A DNA stretch of 14,583 bases from Bacteroidales bacterium. GTDB taxonomy: Bacteria; Bacteroidota; Bacteroidia; Bacteroidales; UBA932. The translations under genes were made by a program, and so were the position numbers. The notes under the pieces are model-generated. The model searched no databases, was not told where the DNA came from, and saw only the letters and a program-made list of their open reading frames with translations. The stretch covers positions 1 through 14,583 of the forward strand of contig JAFVDC010000014.1 of NCBI GenBank assembly GCA_017478685.1. Reading direction: 5' to 3'. Positions 1 to 7,135 of the stretch are shown here, one piece after another. Position 1 is the stretch's first letter; each line of letters begins with the position of its first letter.

Positions 1-368
1 AGAACTTGAGCGAGACATGCTCCGTTGCAGGCGCGCAGACTCCCCTGGCCCACAACCTGTTTGCATATCCAAACCGCACATCTGAAGACCCTCACGCAGA
101 GACATTCAGCAAGAGACACACACGCTTTGTAATCAAGGCGCACGTAAAGGCGGCAACGGGATTCAGCGACCTTGACACGGACACCTTCTATGTGTTCGAC
201 CTCCCCGAACTGGTTGCCAACAACATTTACAAGATCACCAACATCAGGCTCACCATGCTTGGCAAGGACAACGACAATAAGGACGACGACATCCAGGCGG
301 GCAAAATCCAGCCTGTAATCACTGTAGATCCTTGGAACGGAACCACTTCTTTAACCTATGACTTCTAG
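1..368 (+). CDS. Fimbrillin-like subunit, C-terminal fragment (5' end outside window)
   Basis: The frame is open from the first in-frame codon (position 3), so this is the end of a longer gene; the TTG at 6 is not a credible start. About 121 residues are visible. Seen: beta-rich sequence with LFAYPN, then RFVIKAHV, then FYVFDLP, then LVANNIYKITNIRLTMLG, an acidic Asn/Asp loop, and a terminal strand KIQPVITVDPWNG. This succession (surface strand, IPEL/NNxY element, terminal 'V.V.PWN' strand) is characteristic of the C-terminal domain of FimA/Mfa1-type fimbrillins of Bacteroidales. It matches the end of the gene at 1229-2323 in the same order (FYVFPN, RLVIEA, NRIY, LQPVINDSWNG), so the two are paralogous subunits. 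The known family role is export as a lipoprotein and donor-strand polymerisation on the outer membrane. Its stop overlaps the next start by 11 bp. Whether it is the major shaft subunit cannot be judged from the fragment. Confidence 0.75.
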   Translation, partial: NLSETCSVAGAQTPLAHNLFAYPNRTSEDPHAETFSKRHTRFVIKAHVKAATGFSDLDTDTFYVFDLPELVANNIYKITNIRLTMLGKDNDNKDDDIQAGKIQPVITVDPWNGTTSLTYDF

Positions 369-1212
369 AACTCTAAGGGGCGGAAGGACACTTCTTCTTC
401 TCGCCATCGGCCTTACCCTTTCCTCCTGCCGGTCCGCCGTGCTGGAGGACAGGTTCATGTGCCCGAGTTTCCTCTTTTTCGACGTTGCCGAAGCCAACCG
501 CTATCCCCGGTATCAGGACGTTTTCACAACGGTCTTCGCCCATCCTGAAGGAAGGCTCATAGATGAAGCCGGAACCACAGTGGAGTATATGGAGAACGAG
601 CTTTTCTTCTTTACCGTAAGGGGAACCGCCGCGGTCAAAGGCTACGGACTGATGGGACAGAAGGGCCTCACAAGGGAAGGTTCGGCCTGGACCGTTCCGC
701 TTGGGAAGGATTTCGCGCCATTATTCCGCTTCGGATACACGGCCGAGGTTGAGGAGGAGAGGTTCACCGTCCCGGTAGAGTTCACCAAAGAGTACTCCCA
801 TATTACGGTACAGTACCTTGGCGCAGACACCTTTGAATACGCAGGAGGACGTTTCCCCTTCTACATAACGGTAAGGGGAAACACCTGCGGGATAGACGCC
901 ATGAGCGGCCTTCCCGTGAGGGGGCCCTTCGAGGTGAGTCCGGAGGAAACAGGGATCGGCCACTTCGAGTTCTCGCTCCCCCGCCAGGCCGACCACTCCC
1001 TTGTGCTGGAGATGCATGTCAAGGAAGGCCTCTACCAGTATTCCGACTTCCAGACATCTTACAACCTGTACGAGATCCTACAGGACAAGGGTGGCATAAC
1101 CTGGACGGAGAAGAACCTTCCGGACATTTATGTGGAAATCGACTTCCAGGAGACCACCGTAAACGTGGGAGTATACCCCTGGGGCGAGCAGGAACTTGAA
1201 TACGGACTATGA
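358..1212 (+). CDS. FimB/Mfa2-like fimbrial anchor lipoprotein
   Basis: 284 residues. The N-terminus has basic residues, a hydrophobic stretch of leucines, then the lipobox LSSC with Cys24 as the lipidated residue. The mature start, C-RSAVLEDRFMCPSF, carries the D-R-x-x-C-P element seen just after the lipid anchor in FimB/Mfa2 family proteins, followed by beta-strand-rich sequence. The C-terminus ends VNVGVYPWGEQ, a terminal strand resembling those of the fimbrillins on either side. In Porphyromonas, FimB and Mfa2 are short outer-membrane anchors that limit fimbria length; that role is inferred here by family and by position directly after a fimbrillin. The ATG overlaps the end of the upstream subunit, which suggests translational coupling. 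The length is typical of the family (about 280-330). Family assignment rests on motif pattern, not on a database search. Confidence 0.72.
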   Translation: MTSRTLRGGRTLLLLAIGLTLSSCRSAVLEDRFMCPSFLFFDVAEANRYPRYQDVFTTVFAHPEGRLIDEAGTTVEYMENELFFFTVRGTAAVKGYGLMGQKGLTREGSAWTVPLGKDFAPLFRFGYTAEVEEERFTVPVEFTKEYSHITVQYLGADTFEYAGGRFPFYITVRGNTCGIDAMSGLPVRGPFEVSPEETGIGHFEFSLPRQADHSLVLEMHVKEGLYQYSDFQTSYNLYEILQDKGGITWTEKNLPDIYVEIDFQETTVNVGVYPWGEQELEYGL

Positions 1213-1228
1213 GACTAAATACAACCAA

Positions 1229-2323
1229 ATGACAATGAAACATTTTATTCCGGTAAATGCCGTCCTGGGGCTTGTTCTGATGGCATCGTGCGCGGTGCCC
1301 TACAGCCTGGAAGAACCCGAGGCGTTCTTCCCCGAAGAAGATTCCCTCCTTGTAAGCGTCACTTTCTCCGCATCCGGAAGTCCCGGAACAAAGGTGACCG
1401 GAGTCACGGAAGATGTAGAGCGGGCAATTGGCCGCTGGTGCGTCTTTGCATTTGATTCACAGGGAAGATTCCGCTATGGAGATTCCGGGGCGGGAAATCC
1501 GATAGAGCTGAAGCTTTCGGCCGGGCGCACCTATACCTGCCATGCCATTTGCAACTACCCTGTCACCGGACCGGGCGCCTTTGACCCGGCATCCGTGCGG
1601 ACCCCTGCCGACCTCAGCGGGAAAATAGCCTGGGCCGGGGACAACCGGGCAGACGCCCTCCTGATGTACGGGACATCTGAGGTAACGCCCGGGGCGGGAG
1701 ATAATCCCCCGCTCACGATAAACGTGAAAAGACTGGTGTCCAGGATAGACATCCGCAGCCTGAAAGTGGATTTTTCAGGGAAGCCATACCTGGAGTCCAA
1801 GACTTTCACCCTTCGGGCGATATATCTAACAAACATCTACAGGACAACCCGTTACGGAACAGACTACACTTTCGCAGAGCTTTCCGCGACAAGGTCGGCC
1901 TGGTACAATACCGGCGGCTGGCACCGTGGAGAGGAAGCGGATTCCGGCATAGATTCCCTGGTGGGAGACCTTGGCATTGATACCGTTGTTTCGGCCTCCG
2001 CCCCTTATGAGAGGGCCCACTCTTTCTATGTATTCCCAAACCCCACCTCCACGGGCAACGACATCAAGACAACCGAGTCCTGGACGCGGCGCTGCACCCG
2101 CCTTGTCATTGAAGCCACCATTGACGACGACACCGTTTACTATGCCATCGACGCACCCGCAATGGAAAGGAACCGCATTTACGCGGCCTCGGAGGTGACA
2201 ATACACGGAAGAGGCTCCAAAGACCCTGAAATCATTGACATAGACCCCGACATCATAGAAGTAACCCTCCAGCCTGTCATCAACGACTCCTGGAACGGAA
2301 GGGGGAACATCATTCTGGATTAG
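1229..2323 (+). CDS. FimA/Mfa1-like fimbrillin lipoprotein (second subunit)
   Basis: I place the start at the ATG at 1229 (364 residues). The ATG at 1235 is equally plausible, while the in-frame TTG at 1196 lies inside the upstream gene. Counting from 1235, the signal peptide ends in the lipobox LMASC with Cys19. Next comes the usual fimbrillin N-domain entry: VSVTFSASGSPGTKVTG, then a short helix and RWCVFAFDSQGRF (the 'vFvFd..G' strand). TKV lies where trypsin-like gingipains cleave Porphyromonas fimbrillins to free the acceptor groove; cleavage here is inference. The middle has LTINVKRLVSRIDIRSL, the conserved 'V.R..ARIDI' strand that starts the second domain, then LTNIYRT. The C-terminus (YVFPNPT, RLVIEA, LQPVINDSWNG) parallels the partial subunit at the window start. 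It follows the anchor gene by 16 bp and precedes the DUF4906 gene by 6 bp. By position after the anchor it may be a minor subunit rather than the shaft. Confidence 0.78.
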   Translation: MTMKHFIPVNAVLGLVLMASCAVPYSLEEPEAFFPEEDSLLVSVTFSASGSPGTKVTGVTEDVERAIGRWCVFAFDSQGRFRYGDSGAGNPIELKLSAGRTYTCHAICNYPVTGPGAFDPASVRTPADLSGKIAWAGDNRADALLMYGTSEVTPGAGDNPPLTINVKRLVSRIDIRSLKVDFSGKPYLESKTFTLRAIYLTNIYRTTRYGTDYTFAELSATRSAWYNTGGWHRGEEADSGIDSLVGDLGIDTVVSASAPYERAHSFYVFPNPTSTGNDIKTTESWTRRCTRLVIEATIDDDTVYYAIDAPAMERNRIYAASEVTIHGRGSKDPEIIDIDPDIIEVTLQPVINDSWNGRGNIILD

Positions 2324-2329
2324 AGCAAG

Positions 2330-5300
2330 ATGAAAAGCACACTGTTACCGATTACGGCAATATTACTCGCCGCGCTTTGCTCCGGTTGCCGGGAGACGGA
2401 AATCGACACCGCCCGTCCCCTCCCCGCCTGCCGGGAAGAGACCAAAATGGTCAGAGTCCGCGTAGGTTTCACCCAGAACGGCCAGGCCGATACTAAATCC
2501 GTCGCGACCGAGGCTGTGGAAAGTTTCACCGAGGCATATCTTTTTGCCTTCTGGGCAAGCGGGGCCGATGCCGGGAAGCCATGCATCGTCAACGGGAGGC
2601 CCGTTGCCGTATATACTGGCTCCAAGACATTTGACTGGAGCGTTCCTGCAGGAGTTCCCATAGAGGTCATTGCGTTTGTAAACGCCGTGGAGGATGTGAG
2701 GCGGGAACTTGACAACTGGGCCTTCGGGCTGTCCTCATTCACAAAGGACAACCTTCTCTCCTTCAGGTACAGCTGCGCTTCGGCATCAGACCTTCGGGAC
2801 CTTCAGGACAGGGAGTACAACATGCCAATGACCGGGATGACTACGGTAACTGTGGATCCTGACGCCCCATCGCTTTCCATCCCCGTGAAACGGCTTTTCG
2901 CGAAATTCAGCCTCACGCTGGACGTGAGCGCCTGGGCCGATGACGGCTGGAGCGTGACGGCGGCATCCGTCACCGGAGCACGCTCCAACACAGAGGTCCC
3001 CTATTTCTACACGGGCAGCGGCGACGGTTTCACCCAAACGGACCCAGCAAAGTTCGGAACGGTAGACACTTCCACAAGCGGGGACCTGGTGAGACTAAAT
3101 TTTCGGGACCGTGACAACTGCTCCATGCCCGTGACCTTCTATTTTCTGGAAAACTGCCAGGACGTGAGTGAAAGCGCCAGCAGATGGAGCGCCGTGGCAC
3201 AGGAACTGGGAGAGAAAATCGCAAACTGCTCTTACATGAAGATAAACGTGAGGGCAACCAAGGCGGGATTCGGAGAAAGGACCTTCGGCTACCGTATTTA
3301 CCTGGACTCGGCAGAGGGGTCGGAAATGAATACGGGGTTCAATATAATAAGGAACACATCCCGCTCCATAACCCTCAAGATGGGAGCGCCGCAGGACAGT
3401 TTCCTTTGGACAAACACTTCTCCGGTAATCACAGAACCGGGAGAATCTTTCACCATCCCTTTTGAAACCTCCCTCAAGGCCGAAGAACTGGTCTTCGTTC
3501 CAGCGTCCGCGACCATCGGGTATGTAAGCGCCATGGCCGATCCTTCAACAGGATGCGGCAGCGCCGAATTCAAGGCCTCGTATTCAGCAGAGGACGGAAT
3601 TTACACAATAAGGGGCGGAAACGGTTCCGGAGATGTTTCAGATGTTGTAAGCGTGGAGGTAAGGACTCCTTTTGAAATTGAGGCGATAGTATCTTCTGGC
3701 AATTACGCATTCAGCCGTTTCAATGTAACCCTTAAATCCGAGAGCATGAACGGATGGAGCGCTGAAAAGAGGAACCGTCTTGAAAATGTTTTCCAGGGCC
3801 TTGCGCTCAGGTCCGGTTCCCCCGACCTTCACTTCATAGGATCTCCGTCCCTCAGCCACATAAGCGTAAGCGGCACCAACGACGTTTTGGTAAAAAGGTT
3901 CACGGTCCTCAGCACATCCAACAGGCCGGTGAGCATCGAGGCTTTTGACCAGTCCACGGGAATAGTATATAAGACGCTTGATATAAATATACTTACACCT
4001 ATCATTGTTTTCGTAAGCCAAAATACCGGCTTATTCATCGACAACGACTTCACCGGATTCGACACGGATGGGGACGACGGTCCTGTATATCAGACCTCCT
4101 TTACCGGAGGAACCGCCTACGGCTTTTTCTGGTTCAAGGACGAAAACGGGACCACCCTCAATATCCTGGCAGAAGACCTTGCGCTGGGGAGCCTTTCAAT
4201 CAGCCAGATAGAAGGATGCACCTTCAGTGTGAAAACCACGCCCAATTCGGCCAGGGCCTTTTCCTTCAGCGGCTCGCTGGACACATGGGCACACCTCGGC
4301 GGCCTTAAATCCAACGTAAACTACAGCGGCCCTGCCGACGAATGCACTTTCTGGAAGGAATACATTTCACCGGGGATTGAACTTAGGTCCGAGAGCGGCA
4401 GGCTCATATGCTCGGAGCCCGTCCACTTCGAGGTCACCAATCCATTCCGGGAATGGTTCAGCGGCAGTTCCAGGCCAAATAGCTATACCGTTGTCCTGGA
4501 CGGCTCCACAAACAACCAGGATATCGGCGACATCTCCTACGACTGGCCGGCATCGGCATCCTTCCAGCCTTCTATCATAGAAACGGGGAATGTCACTACG
4601 TCAAAAGCCGGTAGTTCGGCCTGCTCGCTGGTATGGGAGCATCACTCCAACGAGGTTGAGAGCGTGAAAGTGGCCGACGACCTCCACAATTACGGCTGCA
4701 TAAAAATAGGCGGGACCGTGACTCACACAAAAAGCGGAGAGAGTCTTACCATGCTCTGGGGCAAGGTGGACGTATGGCGGGAGTTTACGGTTTATGCCGG
4801 CTACCAGTTTAGCCAGGCGAAATATCTTGCGAATGACTCGACTCCCTACACCGGCGGTACCCTTTCAAGGTTCATCCCGTACATATTTGCGCCTAATATC
4901 GGCCTCACGGGGGTCAGCCTCAGAGACATGGTGAAGACCACGGCGTCGGCGCAAACCGGCATCAATGCCGTGAACCCCACTGAGGACTTTTACGCCGAAA
5001 CCTGCAGGACGGAGCATTGGTGGCCGGATCACTACGGAAAATCCGGATATGACAGCACCAACTCCACATTGTGGGACTGCGAATTCGCCACCAGCGAGCG
5101 CGAGTGCCTCACCGTGAACAGCGTAGTTGTGTACCCGTCTCCAAAAACAGTCACATCTAACGGGGAGCTGTCCTACTATGAGCTCCGGTATGCCGGTCCC
5201 CAGGTGTCTTCTCACATTTCCTTCTATCTGGGACACCACGGGCATCATTCCGACGACATCTACTCTTTCAGGAGCGTGGCGTACTGGAACCAGCCGGCGT

Positions 5301-5782
5301 TTGAATTCCATACAGGCAACATAGGCAGCAGCGCTTCTGTAAAATCCTTCTCTTCCGGAGAAAAGTACCTCCAGATCGGGGATTACACAAGGGTCAGGTT
5401 TTATTGGAGGAAGAGAGGCCTAATTGAAAGCCACGCCAGGATCAACAGCCACGACACTCGCTATCCCATGAAACAAAGCTGGTACACCTATGTCTACACA
5501 TCTTCATTCAAGGACACCGGTTACTTCGGAGATACGACGGCTTCGCTTAGTGCCGATTACACCACTCCGTACTTCGACCCCAGAAGAAGCACCTTGGAGC
5601 AGCTCAAGCTCTATGTGGTCAAAATCCCCTTCTTCAGGAAGCAGGGGAACAGCATCAAAGCGGCAGACGGCGGTTCCTTCACGGGAACATATGAAGATGA
5701 AGACATAGTGAACACCCATGAGTTTGGACACGCAATCGGGAAAGAGGATTCTTTCTGGCTGAGCGGAAACCTTTTACCATAA
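2330..5782 (+). CDS. Large DUF4906-type lipoprotein, probable fimbrial tip/accessory protein with C-terminal HEXXHXXGXXD motif
   Basis: 1150 residues. The signal peptide has lipobox LCSGC (Cys20) followed by acidic residues (RETEID), possibly a surface-export signal. Residues ~38-150 look like a fimbrillin N-domain (VRVRVGFTQNG, ADTKSV, AYLFAFWASG). Residues ~165-350 match DUF4906: PMTGMTTVTV, IPVKRLFAKFSLTLDV, VTFYFLENCQ at ~267, MKINVRAT at ~303, then FNIIRNTSRSITLKMG. From ~350 to ~1129 I recognise no domain; it is rich in Ser, Thr, Gly and aromatics and looks like repeated beta-sandwiches. A His cluster HHGHH lies at 969-973. The last 21 residues begin HEFGHAIGKED (H1130, E1131, H1134, G1137, D1140), an exact metzincin-type zinc motif, but no Met-turn can follow because the chain stops at 1150. 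Long DUF4906 proteins occur in Bacteroidales fimbrial loci and are thought to sit at the tip; that role is inferred. The gene is 6 bp after the fimbrillin and 4 bp before the barrel gene. Confidence 0.75.
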   Translation: MKSTLLPITAILLAALCSGCRETEIDTARPLPACREETKMVRVRVGFTQNGQADTKSVATEAVESFTEAYLFAFWASGADAGKPCIVNGRPVAVYTGSKTFDWSVPAGVPIEVIAFVNAVEDVRRELDNWAFGLSSFTKDNLLSFRYSCASASDLRDLQDREYNMPMTGMTTVTVDPDAPSLSIPVKRLFAKFSLTLDVSAWADDGWSVTAASVTGARSNTEVPYFYTGSGDGFTQTDPAKFGTVDTSTSGDLVRLNFRDRDNCSMPVTFYFLENCQDVSESASRWSAVAQELGEKIANCSYMKINVRATKAGFGERTFGYRIYLDSAEGSEMNTGFNIIRNTSRSITLKMGAPQDSFLWTNTSPVITEPGESFTIPFETSLKAEELVFVPASATIGYVSAMADPSTGCGSAEFKASYSAEDGIYTIRGGNGSGDVSDVVSVEVRTPFEIEAIVSSGNYAFSRFNVTLKSESMNGWSAEKRNRLENVFQGLALRSGSPDLHFIGSPSLSHISVSGTNDVLVKRFTVLSTSNRPVSIEAFDQSTGIVYKTLDINILTPIIVFVSQNTGLFIDNDFTGFDTDGDDGPVYQTSFTGGTAYGFFWFKDENGTTLNILAEDLALGSLSISQIEGCTFSVKTTPNSARAFSFSGSLDTWAHLGGLKSNVNYSGPADECTFWKEYISPGIELRSESGRLICSEPVHFEVTNPFREWFSGSSRPNSYTVVLDGSTNNQDIGDISYDWPASASFQPSIIETGNVTTSKAGSSACSLVWEHHSNEVESVKVADDLHNYGCIKIGGTVTHTKSGESLTMLWGKVDVWREFTVYAGYQFSQAKYLANDSTPYTGGTLSRFIPYIFAPNIGLTGVSLRDMVKTTASAQTGINAVNPTEDFYAETCRTEHWWPDHYGKSGYDSTNSTLWDCEFATSERECLTVNSVVVYPSPKTVTSNGELSYYELRYAGPQVSSHISFYLGHHGHHSDDIYSFRSVAYWNQPAFEFHTGNIGSSASVKSFSSGEKYLQIGDYTRVRFYWRKRGLIESHARINSHDTRYPMKQSWYTYVYTSSFKDTGYFGDTTASLSADYTTPYFDPRRSTLEQLKLYVVKIPFFRKQGNSIKAADGGSFTGTYEDEDIVNTHEFGHAIGKEDSFWLSGNLLP

Positions 5783-5786
5783 AAGC

Positions 5787-6308
5787 ATGAAAAGATACAT
5801 CATTTCAGCACTGCTTCTGTGCGCCACGGTCATCGCGGCACAGGGCCAGCAAAAGGGGCATTTCATTCTTGGCGGAGGCCCCGAATACATCTTCGGCAAA
5901 GAAGGGGGTCCATCCACCCTCATGTACTCTCTTGAGGCCGGGATAAGTTACAATCTCCTTGAATCCCTGAGGCTTTCGGGAAGTCTCGGGGGATTCAGGA
6001 GCGTAATGTCATTCTATAAAGAAGGGAGGCAAGCCCAGACCGGTAACGGTCCCATGGTAAAACTAGGGGCCAGCTACATTTTCCTGCCGAATGGCAGGTA
6101 CATAAGCCCTGCTGCTTCGGTTGGTGCAGGCTACAGGGCCACGATACCTCCGAAGGAAGATGTAAAAACGGACGGATTCTTCCTGGAAGCAGGGATGGGG
6201 GCCGACATAAACATTGGCGGCCTCAGGCTGAACATCTCAGTCAAGGCCGCCATGACTCAGGCGCTGAATCCCGCTGCGGGAATTTCCCTAAGCGTACTGT
6301 TGCCGTAG
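5787..6308 (+). CDS. Small outer-membrane beta-barrel protein
   Basis: 173 residues with a classical Sec signal peptide (MKRYIISALLLCATVIAAQG, cleavage probably before QQKG) and no lipobox. The mature ~150 residues alternate polar and hydrophobic residues, with glycine and aromatics at strand ends: HFILGGGPEYIFG, YSLEAGISYNLL, LRLSGSLGGF, MVKLGASYIFL, PAASVGAGYRA, FFLEAGMGADINIG, LRLNISVKAAMT, AGISLSVLLP. The chain ends on a hydrophobic strand. This fits an eight-stranded OmpX/OmpA-like barrel of the kind common in Bacteroidetes; the exact family is not recognised. It lies 4 bp behind the DUF4906 gene, so it is almost certainly co-transcribed with the fimbrial genes and may help place or stabilise the fimbria in the outer membrane (inference). 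No peptidoglycan-binding domain follows the barrel. Its stop is 2 bp from the stop of the convergent metallophosphatase gene. Confidence 0.7.
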   Translation: MKRYIISALLLCATVIAAQGQQKGHFILGGGPEYIFGKEGGPSTLMYSLEAGISYNLLESLRLSGSLGGFRSVMSFYKEGRQAQTGNGPMVKLGASYIFLPNGRYISPAASVGAGYRATIPPKEDVKTDGFFLEAGMGADINIGGLRLNISVKAAMTQALNPAAGISLSVLLP

Positions 6309-6310
6309 AA

Positions 6311-7132
6311 TCACTTTATGTGGAATTCTCCCATCCGTACGCCCATCCAGCCGGTCTGGACAATGGGAATTATCTTCCCGTCCAGGTTGCGCTCAGTTTG
6401 GGGCTCGTCCATGAAGGTATGCGAGTGACCGCCAACCACGATGTCGATGTTCCTTGTGGCGGCCACAAGCTGGGGATCGGTGATGTCACCGGGATTGTGC
6501 TCCGTGTAGCCGATATGCGTGAGGGCTATCACAAGGTCACACTGGGGGCGGAGCTCGTCGGCGTATTTCTGGACCGTGGGGATCATGTCGAACTCCGGGA
6601 TACGGTTGGCGATGTCTCCGGCCAGCATGTCCTTGAGGGAGCACAGCACGCCGATGATGCCTATCTTTCGGCCCGCCTTCTCCACTATCACATAAGGCTT
6701 TATGTACTTCCCGGCCTCAAACGGAGAGAAGTCGTAATTGCACACGACTACGGGAACCTCCAGCCCGGAAAGGACGTCTCCAAGGGCCTCTATGCCATTG
6801 TCAAACTCATGGTTTCCAAGGGTGATGGCGTCAAAGCCCATGGCATTTATGAGACTTACCTCCACCTTTCCTCCGAACTCGGAGAAGTAGGCCGAACCCT
6901 GGCCGAAGTCTCCGGCATGGAGAAGGAGCACATTCTCCGGGCCGTCGGCCTTGCGGACGGAATCTATGTAAGCGGCCCTTTCAAGGGCGCCGCCCATTCC
7001 GGCATATTCACCTACGCGTTCAGGCTCAAGATGGCTGTGGGTATCGTTGACGTGGATTATAGTGAGCGCCGGTCTTTGGCTGCAGGCCGAAAAAAGCGCG
7101 GCAACGGCAAACGCAAATGCTAACTTTCTCAT
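6311..7132 (-). CDS. 5'-nucleotidase/UshA-type metallophosphatase domain lipoprotein (N-terminal half as a separate protein)
   Basis: 273 residues with lipobox LFSAC (Cys17). All signature motifs of the calcineurin-like metal centre are present: HVNDTHSH (D30, H32), AGDFGQGS (D75), LGNHEFDNG (N107, H108), THIG (H206) and GGHSH (H236, H238). In UshA/CD73-type enzymes this domain holds two metal ions and cleaves phosphate from nucleotides or similar esters outside the cytoplasmic membrane. The protein ends just after VQTGWMGVRMGEFHIK, where full-length enzymes continue into the nucleotide-binding C-terminal domain. Here that domain is encoded by the gene immediately upstream (3-bp gap), also as a lipoprotein. 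The two halves probably work together as a periplasmic or surface nucleotidase for purine and phosphate salvage (inference). It is the last gene of the minus-strand run, and no terminator is visible in the 2 bp before the convergent gene. It could also act on other phosphoesters. Confidence 0.9.
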   Translation of the reverse strand: MRKLAFAFAVAALFSACSQRPALTIIHVNDTHSHLEPERVGEYAGMGGALERAAYIDSVRKADGPENVLLLHAGDFGQGSAYFSEFGGKVEVSLINAMGFDAITLGNHEFDNGIEALGDVLSGLEVPVVVCNYDFSPFEAGKYIKPYVIVEKAGRKIGIIGVLCSLKDMLAGDIANRIPEFDMIPTVQKYADELRPQCDLVIALTHIGYTEHNPGDITDPQLVAATRNIDIVVGGHSHTFMDEPQTERNLDGKIIPIVQTGWMGVRMGEFHIK

Positions 7133-7135
7133 ACT

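Noticed and set aside
3960..4020. AT-rich pocket with TATATAA inside the DUF4906 gene as an internal promoter or recombination joint
   Set aside because: The reading frame is unbroken, no TAnnTTTG box with a matching -33 was found, and a short AT-rich stretch encoding Ile/Val-rich strands is enough to explain it.
6356..6385. Bulged inverted repeat CTGGAC...GTCCAG with inner GGGAA/TTCCC as an intrinsic terminator
   Set aside because: It lies in coding sequence, has a 3-nt bulge and no T-run; kept only as a remark in the convergent-ends finding.
6320..7123. Long + strand reading frame (about 267 codons) opposite the metallophosphatase gene
   Set aside because: The opposite strand carries every metallophosphatase motif; this frame shows no family features.
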